A DNA stretch of 32,223 nt from Ignavibacteriales bacterium (GTDB taxonomy: Bacteria > Bacteroidota > Ignavibacteria > UBA10030 > F1-140-MAGs086): positions 1-32,223 of the forward strand of contig JAGXRH010000059.1 in assembly GCA_018335975.1 (NCBI GenBank), written 5' to 3'. A program made the translations under genes and the position numbers. The notes under the pieces are model-generated. The model searched no databases, was not told the DNA's origin, and saw nothing but the letters and a program-made list of their open reading frames with translations. This document shows, in pieces, positions 1 to 9,100 of this stretch. Position 1 is the stretch's first letter; each line of letters starts with the position of its first letter.

Positions 1-3000
1 TTTATTTTCAACCACGGAACTCCCGCCGTATCCATTAACGCATAGAGTAATAATCCCCCTCCTGTATTGGATACAGTAATGTATGTAGTACTACTATCTT
101 CATTTACAACTGTATCGCGAAGAGATAGCGGAGAAACATTTCCATGCGGAGGCGGCGGCGCCGTTACGTGTAATTGCACAGGAAGAACTTGCGCCGGTTG
201 ACCGGAAAGAGAAAAACGTAACTGTGCCTGATATGTGCCTGGAAGTTTTGCTGATAGCGCGCGCAAATTAACAGTAGCCGTATCGCCGCTTTCGAGTGTA
301 AGTGAATTTGTATCGAGTGCGAGCCATGAAATATCTTTTTCCACACCAATCGTTCCGTGTCCGGCATTGGGCGCATTATCGGGAATGACGTTTCCTTCGT
401 AGTTTGCGAACAAGGCAGAGAGGTTCATATTCACCGCATCATCAAAATAACTTTCCGGAAGTGTGAACGTTGCACTCATCACAGAATCCTCGTTCACAGT
501 AATCGGCAGCGGAATACCAACAAGTGAATCGGTAGCATTGGAAATAACAACGACAATCGGAATGTTGCCAATCCCTAATGATTCTGCAAGTTGACCGTTG
601 AGCACACAAATTACTTCAAACTCCGAACCGACATCGTGCAGTGGAACTCCCGCACCAAACGGCGGAGGAAACGCGCCGGTCGTAAATTCCTGGTCAACAT
701 CTACGGAGAGTACGCCAATTACCTTCGTCGTCGGAGCGCGCAACGTCAATCGAAAATCAATAACCGGACCAATCGGCGGCGGGAAATTTCTTTTCTGATA
801 CTCAACCTGATGAATATCAACTGCGGCAAACAAGTTTTCTCCCTGCGCATCCGTAATCAACGTCGTCCATTCTGCTTTCGCCGGCGACGGAATGGAAAGA
901 TTTGAATGAAGCGATGGATTCCGGAGCACTTGCGGAAGAAGTTCTGAAACAGATTTCCGAAGAGAAAAATTGCGCGGGGAAGAAAAAGAAGAAACAGACT
1001 CGAACGGCGTTTTGTGCGCGGTAAGCGAAGTTTCTGCTACAGAAATATCCACTGTTCCCGACGTGTTGTTCAATAGCCGTATTTGTTCGGAAAACTCTCT
1101 TCCCGGAATTCTTGTAAACGTAAATTCCGCGGGCGTAATGGCGACGGTGGTATCGAGAATATTATGCACGTACCCGAGTACGCGAATATCATCCACATAA
1201 AAACCATCGCGCTGCTCTCCCCCATCTGCCGCAGTACGAAAGCGGAGTTTGACGGAGAAATTTTTATACGGCGTTAAATCAACAAACTGCCGCACGAATG
1301 TTAATCCCGGAGTATAACTATCATAACCGAAAGTTCCTGCGGGCTGAACGCTTCCCGAACGGTCGCTTGCTTTCTTCATCAAACTTGAACGAACAGTCGC
1401 CCACGATGAACCATTATTGGTGGATACTTCGACCGTAGCAAAATCCCACGTCGGTTCCAATGCCCACTTTGTCCAGTATTGCAATTCCACATAATCGAAT
1501 AACTGAAAACTGAGCGGCGTAGTTTTTGTAAGCGCGATGTTTGCGTTCGATGGATATGTTCCCGTCGGACTATCGTGGAATGATGCAGGCGGCGTGTGAT
1601 ACGATGTTGTAGAAAGTCCCCAACTTCCCGTTGTTGTCCAGTTTCCCATTCCGCTGGAGCCATTGTCAGAAAACAGCACCGTGGGAGTTCCGACAACGAG
1701 CCGAATACTATCGCGCCAGAAATATCCATCGGCATCGGTCGTGGTAACAAGCAGCGTGAACGGTTTTCCCTCCTCGGCATCGGGGGCGATAACTCCGGAA
1801 AAGGTGAGCAGTGTATCACTTAACTTTGCCAGCGCACTGACGTTTCTCGATGAAGGAGAAAATTCTATTCCAGGAATCGGTGAGAGCGTTACCATCACAG
1901 CAAGCGCGTTCGATAAGCCAACATTGCGCATTTTTATGTTCAACGAAAATTGTTCACCGCGCGTGAGATAGGTATTTGCGTTCTGGTCAAGCACCGAGTA
2001 CTCTCTCATTCGCGTTGTTTGTCCTGCCACGTATGAAAGGTATCTGTTGGAACCTAAATTCTCAATCGCAAGAGGAAAAATTTCAGGCGTGGTGGGCCAA
2101 AAGCCAGTGGTGCCGACTTCGGGAGTCATTGCAAATGTTCGCGGCTTTGTCGAATCGCCGAACATATAGTCATCCGAATTTCCGCGCGTGGAATAATTCA
2201 CGGTTTGTTGGTCAGTGCCGTTGGTGTAATTATTGTACGAAGTCATATCGTACGCGAAATCTCTGTAGATAAGAGAATCGCTGTTCTCTTTGGAAAGATA
2301 TCCGAACGGATAAATAAGATAATTTCCGTAGGTATGATAATTGAGACATGCCTTGATGTTGTGCAGGCGCATAAAATTATCTATCGCCAGATTTTCCGGT
2401 TCTGAAAACGGGGCGGTTCCCCGGTACGTTTCGCTCGATGTCGTTGTGCTTGAACCGCCGTTGTTTGCATTCCACATATACATCGGACCGTAATTGCGAT
2501 TCGGGTCAACGCCAAATGTTCCATCGCCATTGATACGACGATTTTTTCTCCACATTCCTCCTCCATCAGGGTCCGTCGTTTGATTATACACGTAACCGTC
2601 AGGATTTACCACAGGAATAAAATACATCTGGCGATTTTTCACAAGGTAGGTTGCCTGTGGATTTTCACCGTAATTTTCCAGCAGCCACCACATATAATAA
2701 ACGATTGCCATCATACCTTCGGGTTCGCGGGCATGATGCAGCGCAGTGTAGAGAACTTCCGGCTCCCACCATTCATCCTGGTCGGGATTATCAGAAATCT
2801 TGACTGCCCACAATGCGCGTCCCTCGGTGGAACGTCCGATACTATCGCGTGGTGTAATGAGGTTGGGATAGAGCAAATTCATTGTATCAAGTTGCTTTAT
2901 TACTTCGGCAAACGTGTAAAAGCCCCCCATACTTCCATAACCGAAACCAAGCGCATTAACCGGTTCTGATGAAAGACGTGATGCGTACAACTTTGCTAAA

Positions 3001-3251
3001 TCATCAACAACTATTTCGTACGCAATTCCTTGTTGCTGTAACTGCAACAATTCATACGGACTGACGACAAACTCCATTGCCCCGCCAAGTTTTCCCGAAA
3101 CACCTTCATAGTCAATTCCCGTTGACCAAATAGTATTGAGCGTTTGTTTATCGGGAACAAAAATTTTGACGCGGGAAAATTTTTCTTGCTGAGAAAAAGA
3201 AAGTGTGAGAAACAAGAGTGTGAAGACGAGTGATGTTAATACCGATTTCAT
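1..3251 (-). CDS. Secreted M14 zinc carboxypeptidase, multidomain (C-terminus beyond window)
   Basis: Long open frame reading leftward off position 1; 1083 residues are visible and no stop is reached. It begins MKSVLTSLVFTLLFLTLSFSQQ, a typical signal peptide. The peptidase M14 domain (about residues 115-400) has the zinc motif HARE (H173, E176), NPDGY, KNRR, GVDPNRNY, a third zinc ligand H306 in NYHTYG and the catalytic glutamate E378 in MTPEVG, so it should be active. It is followed by beta-rich segments: a CARDB-like stretch (about 410-500), a jelly-roll/MAM-like region with YVELQYWTKW and FYVDDIRVLGY (about 520-670), and Ig-like domains ending in NTGGGLL, resembling adhesive or spacer modules of secreted Bacteroidota enzymes. 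A T9SS sorting domain would be expected past the window edge but is not seen. Likely role: extracellular cleavage of C-terminal residues from peptides, feeding amino-acid catabolism. The start is the only Met before the signal peptide; no clear Shine-Dalgarno site. Confidence 0.93.
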   Translation of the reverse strand, partial: MKSVLTSLVFTLLFLTLSFSQQEKFSRVKIFVPDKQTLNTIWSTGIDYEGVSGKLGGAMEFVVSPYELLQLQQQGIAYEIVVDDLAKLYASRLSSEPVNALGFGYGSMGGFYTFAEVIKQLDTMNLLYPNLITPRDSIGRSTEGRALWAVKISDNPDQDEWWEPEVLYTALHHAREPEGMMAIVYYMWWLLENYGENPQATYLVKNRQMYFIPVVNPDGYVYNQTTDPDGGGMWRKNRRINGDGTFGVDPNRNYGPMYMWNANNGGSSTTTSSETYRGTAPFSEPENLAIDNFMRLHNIKACLNYHTYGNYLIYPFGYLSKENSDSLIYRDFAYDMTSYNNYTNGTDQQTVNYSTRGNSDDYMFGDSTKPRTFAMTPEVGTTGFWPTTPEIFPLAIENLGSNRYLSYVAGQTTRMREYSVLDQNANTYLTRGEQFSLNIKMRNVGLSNALAVMVTLSPIPGIEFSPSSRNVSALAKLSDTLLTFSGVIAPDAEEGKPFTLLVTTTDADGYFWRDSIRLVVGTPTVLFSDNGSSGMGNWTTTGSWGLSTTSYHTPPASFHDSPTGTYPSNANIALTKTTPLSFQLFDYVELQYWTKWALEPTWDFATVEVSTNNGSSWATVRSSLMKKASDRSGSVQPAGTFGYDSYTPGLTFVRQFVDLTPYKNFSVKLRFRTAADGGEQRDGFYVDDIRVLGYVHNILDTTVAITPAEFTFTRIPGREFSEQIRLLNNTSGTVDISVAETSLTAHKTPFESVSSFSSPRNFSLRKSVSELLPQVLRNPSLHSNLSIPSPAKAEWTTLITDAQGENLFAAVDIHQVEYQKRNFPPPIGPVIDFRLTLRAPTTKVIGVLSVDVDQEFTTGAFPPPFGAGVPLHDVGSEFEVICVLNGQLAESLGIGNIPIVVVISNATDSLVGIPLPITVNEDSVMSATFTLPESYFDDAVNMNLSALFANYEGNVIPDNAPNAGHGTIGVEKDISWLALDTNSLTLESGDTATVNLRALSAKLPGTYQAQLRFSLSGQPAQVLPVQLHVTAPPPPHGNVSPLSLRDTVVNEDSSTTYITVSNTGGGLLLYALMDTAGVPWLKI

Positions 3252-3497
3252 TGGCAGACCCTACTTTGGAAAAAAAAAATCTGAAAAAATGTGCGATTAA
3301 GATAGGAAAAAAGAGAGGGAAAATTCAAAGTAATGTTCTATAGGTAACGCAATCGCCTTACAGATTCTCTCGTATTGCCTCAAAATAAAAGGTAACTGTA
3401 TCGGTCTCTTAGACAAAAAATCCACCAGCGAGTTATGAGAAATCACTCGGAAAGCGAATGGAATAATCTATTGGTGATAATGGGAGAAGTTGTTCAA

Positions 3498-3513
3498 AGT
3501 GTTTGGAAACACT
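3498..3513 (-). terminator. Hairpin just after acetate kinase gene (weak terminator candidate)
   Basis: A perfect 7-bp inverted repeat (AGTGTTT-gg-AAACACT on the plus strand) lies 8 nt past the acetate kinase stop codon. No T-run follows on the minus strand, so it could protect a 3' end or be a weak terminator, but it is not a canonical Rho-independent one. The rest of 3252-3520 shows nothing else I can name; it must hold the leader of the carboxypeptidase gene. Confidence 0.3.
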
Positions 3514-3520
3514 GATTTTC

Positions 3521-4768
3521 TCACCACCTTCTCGGAACATTCTTCACGGTTCGTACTGTATCACGCGCGATGAGAAGTTCTTCGTTTGTTGGAATGACAA
3601 ACGCTTTTAACTTTGAATTTGCAACAGAAATTTCTCCTTCTTTTCCGCCAAACATTTCTCCGTTTCTGTTTTTATCAATTGTCAGACCAAAAAATTCCAA
3701 TCCGTTGCAAATCCTTTCGCGAATGATGGCGCTGTTCTCTCCGATTCCTCCGGTAAAAACGATTGCATCACTTCCTCCAAGTTCTGCAAGATACGCTCCG
3801 ATATATTTTTTCACGCGCAGACAAAACATATCAATGGCAAGCGTTGCGCGTCTATCTTGATGTTCTGTTTCTTCATCAATAAGTTCGCGCATATCGTTTG
3901 TTAAACCGGAAACACCGAGCAGTCCGCTTTGTTTATTGAACATCACACCCAACTCATCAAACGACAATCCTTCTTTGTGGTGAATGAAATACGAAATGGA
4001 AGGGTCAATATCTCCGCTGCGCGTTCCCATCACCAAACCTTCGAGCGGTGTCATTCCCATTGATGTATCAACGGAATTTCCATTTTTAATTGCGCACGCA
4101 GAACATCCGTTGCCGAGGTGAATTGTGATGATGTTTGTTTGCTCGCGTTCAATTTTTAAAAGTTGGCGATAGCGATATGCAACGTAGCGATGCGACGTTC
4201 CGTGAAATCCGTAACGGCGAATTTTATACCGGCGATACAATTGATACGGAAGAGCGTAGAGGTAACTTGTTTCCGGCATCGTGGAATGAAACGCCGTATC
4301 GAACACGGCAACTTGTGGAATTCCCGTTCCAAGAAGTTCACGAGCCACATTGATTCCCTTTACGTTTGCGGGATTGTGCAACGGGGCAAGTTCGATGCAG
4401 TCTTCAATTCCTTCAATCACCTCATCATCAATGAGAACGGATTTGGTGAATTTCTCTGCTCCGTGCACAACGCGATGACCAACAGCGTGAATATCCGCAA
4501 GTGAAATAATGTTCGCGATGTTTGCGTTCGGAGAAATTATCCAGCGCAAGATGTAATCAATCGCCGCACGATGGTCGCGTAACGCTGTTGCTTGTTTGAG
4601 TTTTTGTTTTCCATCCGCTTGAAGCGTAATAAGCGATTGACTTCCAACACGTTCGATAATTCCGCTTGCAAGTCGTTTGTCGAAATTTTTTTCGATTAAA
4701 TCTAAATCCGTTTCGATGATTTGAAATTTTACGGACGATGATCCGCAGTTGAGGACGAGAATGTTCAT
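3521..4768 (-). CDS. ackA: Acetate kinase
   Basis: Catalyses acetyl phosphate + ADP = acetate + ATP (or propionyl phosphate likewise), the substrate-level phosphorylation step of fermentative carbon flow in the cytoplasm. The 415-residue product has the usual family length and all signatures: MNILVLNCGSSSVKF at the N-terminus, GHRVVHG, GFHGTSH, HLGNGCS, GTRSGDIDP and FTGGIGENS (ASKHA fold ATP/acyl-phosphate sites). The frame stays open 24 codons further upstream, but this start is preceded by AGGA 8 nt away and begins exactly at the conserved N-terminal strand, so it is preferred. No phosphotransacetylase gene is adjacent. It is divergent from phosphoglycerate kinase, with a 188-bp shared intergenic region. 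Confidence 0.98.
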   Translation of the reverse strand: MNILVLNCGSSSVKFQIIETDLDLIEKNFDKRLASGIIERVGSQSLITLQADGKQKLKQATALRDHRAAIDYILRWIISPNANIANIISLADIHAVGHRVVHGAEKFTKSVLIDDEVIEGIEDCIELAPLHNPANVKGINVARELLGTGIPQVAVFDTAFHSTMPETSYLYALPYQLYRRYKIRRYGFHGTSHRYVAYRYRQLLKIEREQTNIITIHLGNGCSACAIKNGNSVDTSMGMTPLEGLVMGTRSGDIDPSISYFIHHKEGLSFDELGVMFNKQSGLLGVSGLTNDMRELIDEETEHQDRRATLAIDMFCLRVKKYIGAYLAELGGSDAIVFTGGIGENSAIIRERICNGLEFFGLTIDKNRNGEMFGGKEGEISVANSKLKAFVIPTNEELLIARDTVRTVKNVPRRW

Positions 4769-4868
4769 AAAATAATCCTGTTTATTGTTGATGAAATTCG
4801 GCGAGAAGTTACAAAAAATACAGTTTATTTTTTTCAACACAGTTTCCTTTTACTTCAGATTATTAGTT

Positions 4869-4898
4869 TTTGTCCTCAAAAATTTTCTGTATGTTTTG
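4869..4898 (+). promoter_or_regulatory. Possible Bacteroidota-type promoter of pgk
   Basis: TTTG at 4869-4872 and TATGTTTTG at 4890-4898 resemble the Bacteroidota sigma-A consensus TTTG-N(19-21)-TAnnTTTG, with a 17-nt gap and one imperfect position. This would start transcription near 4905, giving a leader of about 50 nt before pgk. It is a similarity by eye only; the AT-rich context makes chance matches likely. Confidence 0.25.
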
Positions 4899-4956
4899 CC
4901 CGCGAAAATAGTACGCATAATATCTTGCTATACAATTTTAATCAGGAGGCAATTCT

Positions 4957-6150
4957 ATGTCAAAACTTACACTCAACGATACATCGCTTTCTAACAAGCG
5001 CGTTTTGATGCGCGTGGATTTCAACGTTCCGCTTGATAAAGAACAAAACATCGAGGACGATACCCGCATCCGCGAATCACTTCCTTCCATCAAAAAAATT
5101 TTACGTGATGGAGGAAAACTTATTCTCTGTTCACATCTCGGAAGACCAAAAGGAAAAACTCCCGAACTTTCACTCAAACCGGTTGCAACAAAACTTTCAC
5201 AACTTCTTGGAAAAGAAATTACATTCATCAACGATTGCATTGGCGACGAAGTAACAAACGCGGCGATGAATTTAAAAAGCGGCGAATGTTTACTGTTGGA
5301 AAATCTCCGCTTCTATAAAGAAGAAGAGAAGAACGATATGGAGTTTGCGAAAAAACTTGCATCGCTCGGCGAGGTTTTTGTGAACGACGCTTTCGGAACA
5401 GCACATCGCGCACACGCATCAACAGAAGGGGTTACGCATTTTCTTTCTCCATGCGTTGCGGGATATTTAATTGAAAAAGAGTTGAAATATCTCGGCGATG
5501 CAACAGCAAACCCGAAACGTCCGTTCATTGCAATTCTCGGCGGAGCAAAAATTTCCGGTAAAATTGATGTGCTTGAAAATTTGCTCGGCAAAGTAGATTG
5601 CATTCTCGTTGGCGGCGCAATGATTTTTACCTTTTACAAAGCGCAAGGATTGAACATCGGCAAATCACTTGTTGAAGATGATAAACTTGAACTTGCAAAA
5701 TCCATTCTCACAAAAGCGAAAGAGAAAAACGTACAACTGCTTTTGCCAACGGACGTGGTTATTGCAGATAAGTTCGATGCGAATGCAAATGCAAAAACCG
5801 TTTCAATTTCTGCAATAGAAAATGATTGGCTCGGTCTCGATATTGGCGACGAATCCATAAAAACATTCTCGAAAGAAATTCTTTCTGCAAAAACAATTGT
5901 GTGGAACGGACCGATGGGCGTTTTTGAAATGGAACGATTTGCGAAAGGAACAATGGAAGTTGCAAAAGCGCTCGCGCAAGCAACGAAGAATGGCGCGGTA
6001 ACGATTATCGGCGGCGGCGATTCTGCTTCGGCAATTGCAAAAGCAGGATTGGAAAAAGAAGTAACCCACGTTTCCACAGGCGGCGGCGCTTCGTTAGAAT
6101 ATTTGGAAGGAAAAATTCTTCCGGGCATAGCGGCGTTGACGGAAAAATAA
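4957..6150 (+). CDS. pgk: Phosphoglycerate kinase
   Basis: Transfers phosphate between 1,3-bisphosphoglycerate and ADP in glycolysis/gluconeogenesis. The 397-residue length is normal. Visible signatures are RVDFNVPLD (substrate-binding N-domain), [40 protein letters not shown], and in the nucleotide-binding C-domain [24 protein letters not shown] and [16 protein letters not shown] strong AGGAGG site at 4945-4950 lies just before the ATG, one of the clearest Shine-Dalgarno sites in the window. No gapA or tpiA neighbour is seen; the sensor kinase follows after 36 nt. Confidence 0.98.
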   Translation: MSKLTLNDTSLSNKRVLMRVDFNVPLDKEQNIEDDTRIRESLPSIKKILRDGGKLILCSHLGRPKGKTPELSLKPVATKLSQLLGKEITFINDCIGDEVTNAAMNLKSGECLLLENLRFYKEEEKNDMEFAKKLASLGEVFVNDAFGTAHRAHASTEGVTHFLSPCVAGYLIEKELKYLGDATANPKRPFIAILGGAKISGKIDVLENLLGKVDCILVGGAMIFTFYKAQGLNIGKSLVEDDKLELAKSILTKAKEKNVQLLLPTDVVIADKFDANANAKTVSISAIENDWLGLDIGDESIKTFSKEILSAKTIVWNGPMGVFEMERFAKGTMEVAKALAQATKNGAVTIIGGGDSASAIAKAGLEKEVTHVSTGGGASLEYLEGKILPGIAALTEK

Positions 6151-6186
6151 AAAAACTTGCCTTAAAACTTTTAAGAAAAAATTGTG

Positions 6187-9100
6187 ATGGCGAAAAAAAA
6201 ACAAGACTCCCATAAAATCCTTCTCGTACAGAGTAATGCGGTTATCCAAAAAGAAATAGAGAAGGTATTACTCCAATCATCCGTCTCGTTCACGATTCAG
6301 AAGTGTTCGACCAAGACTGAATTTGCACGGCTCGTCCGTTCGTTCAATCCGGTGGCAATAGTTTCCTCGTATAAAATCGGGCGAATCACTGCTCTTGATT
6401 TTTTACCAATCCAGAGTACAGAAAAAATTCCCCCCTCCTTCATCATTATCTCTTCTTCGGATAATTCATCGGACACAAAAAAATGTTTGCACGCGGGAGC
6501 AGATGATTTCATCCTTGAATCGGAAATTCGCACTCTTCCCGCTCTGCTGAAAAAATATATCACCGAGCGTCAGAAAAAAGAACAGGCGATTTCAGCAATG
6601 CAATCGCTTCGTGAACGCGATGAACTTTTTCGTTTGATTACGGAAACAGGAAATGATTTTATTGCGGTGCTCGACACCAAAGGAAATCGCATTTACAATA
6701 ATCCCGCGTATGAAAGCGTTCTGGGGGATCCGAGCAAACTGAAAGGAACATCGTCGTTCCGCGAAATTCATCCGGAGGACAAAGAAAAAATAAAACAAAT
6801 TTTTCAGGAAACAGTGAAAACCGGAATCGGACAAAAGGGAGAATATCGCTTCATTGGAAAGGATGGTTCTATTCACTTCATAGAATCACAGGGAAGTGTA
6901 ATAAAAAACGAGAAAGGAAAAACGGAGAAGGTCGTTGTCGTTTCCCGTGATATTACGCCGCGTCGAAGAGCAGAAGAGGAAATTCAGTTACTCGCGCAAA
7001 CGATGGAGAGCATCAACGAACTCGCCTGTATCACGAATTTGAAAAATGAATTCATCTATGTCAATGATGCGTTTTTGCGTCGGTATGGTTATTCAAAAGA
7101 CGAAATCCTCGGAAAACATACGAGCATCCTACTTCCCCCATCGAAACGAACGTCCGTTCAAGAGGAGATCCTCGAACAAACAAAAGCAGCAAATGAATGG
7201 AAAGGAGAAATGCACAACGTAACTAAAGGCGGGGAGGAATTTCTCATTTCACTGAGCACCTCCACCGTACGAAATGCTGAAGGAATAATCATTGCTACCG
7301 TCGGTATTGCCGAGGACATTTCGGAACGAGCACGTACATTACAATCGCTGAAAGAAAATGAAGAAAAATTCCGCTCGCTCGCAGAAAATACAACGATTGG
7401 CGTTCTCATTATTCAGGGAACAAAAGTTTTATACGTTAATCCTGCGCACGAAATTATTACCGGCTATTCCGCGGCAGAACTTTACGAGAAACCGTTTTGG
7501 GAAATTATGCATCCCGAATTTCAGGAAATGGTAAAACATCGAGGACTCTTGCGGCAACGAGGTGATGAAGTACCATCGCAGTATTCGGTAAAAATTATCC
7601 GAAAAAATGGCGACGAACGTTGGTTGGATGTTGTATCGAGTACGATACTTTATGGAGGGTATAATGCAATAATGGTCAGCACGTACGACGTTACGGAGCA
7701 AAAGCAGATGGTGGCTCAACTTCAGGAAAGCGAAGGGCGGTACAAAAACCTTTTCGAAAATGCAATTACGGGAAATTATATTTCCACCCCCGAAGGAAAA
7801 ATACTTCTTTGCAACAATACGTTTCTCCAAATGCTGGGCTTTGGGAGTATCGAAGAACTCCAACAAATCAACGCCGCATCGTTATACCCGGAGACGGCAA
7901 CGCGCGAGAAATTAATTGCAACGTTGAAATCGGAAGGGAGTGTAAAAAATTATGAACTCACACTTGCACGAAGAGATGGAACAAGAATCACCGTCATCGA
8001 AAACGTGTATCCTACATTTAACGCAGAAGGATATCTCCTTCAATTCACGGGATATATGTTCGATATCACTGAGCGTAAACGCGCCGAAGAACTCCTCCGT
8101 TCAGCGCAACATTTTAATGAACGAATCGTCGCAACAACTCCTGATGTTCTCTATATTTTCGACCTCTTTGAACAAAGAAGTATTTGGAGAAATGAAAGTA
8201 CATACGCTTTGCTTGGATATACTCGCGAAGAAATCGAATCAGCCGGAACAAATTTCTTCACAGCATTCTTCCACCCTGATGACGTGCCGCAAATGGTAAA
8301 TGAAATTCAGGAAATTCAGAAAACAAAAGAAGAAAAAATTTTCCACAGCGAATACCGGATAAAAAATAAAAAAGGGGAATGGCGATGGTTCTCCGACCGA
8401 AAAGCCATTTTTATACGCACCAATGATGGATTACCAAAACAAATCCTCGGCATTGCTCAGGATATCACCGATATAAAAAAATCCGAAGAAGTGTTCCTTA
8501 AACTTTCCAGCGCCATTGAACAAACTGCGGATAATATCCTTATTACCAACAAAGAAGGAATTATTGAATATATCAACCCTGCATTTGAACGATTTACAGG
8601 ATTTACGAGAAATGAAATTCTTGGTAAAACACCGCGTATTCTTAAATCAGGTCTTCTCGACGACAAATTTTATGAGAAGTTATGGTCAACCATTCTCGCC
8701 GGAAATAATTTCAATGCCGTATTTACGAACAAGAAAAAGAATGGAGAACTGTACTATGCCGAGAAAACGATAACCCCGCTCAAGGATAAAAACGGAAACA
8801 TAACCCACTTTGTTTCGTCTGAAAAAGATATTTCCGAACGACTTCATTCCGAAAAAATTCTCGGTGAATCTGAACTAAAATACCGCACACTTTTTGAAGA
8901 ATCGAAAGATACTATTTATATCAGTACCCCTGAAGGAAAACTCCTTGATGTCAACCCGATGGGATTAGAACTTTTCGGTTATCCTTCAAAAGAAGAACTT
9001 CTCCAAGTGGATATTGCTCGTGATTTGTATCTGAATTCCTCCGACAGAGGAAAATTGAATGCGCGATTGGAGAAAGAGGGATATCTGAGAGATGTGGAAT

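Noticed and set aside
164-2969. Several 60-150 codon frames on both strands within the carboxypeptidase region
   Set aside because: All are shadows of the continuous minus-strand reading frame that carries signal peptide and M14 motifs.
3252-3520. Possible small RNA or riboswitch between acetate kinase and the carboxypeptidase
   Set aside because: No recognised riboswitch consensus or structured core by eye beyond one 7-bp hairpin.
4769-4840. 24-codon N-terminal extension of acetate kinase
   Set aside because: The conserved N-terminus begins at 4768 with AGGA correctly spaced before it.
6151-6186. Terminator between pgk and the sensor kinase (CTTAAAA-c-TTTTAAG)
   Set aside because: The arms leave no loop and the stem is pure A/T, so it is unlikely to form a working hairpin.
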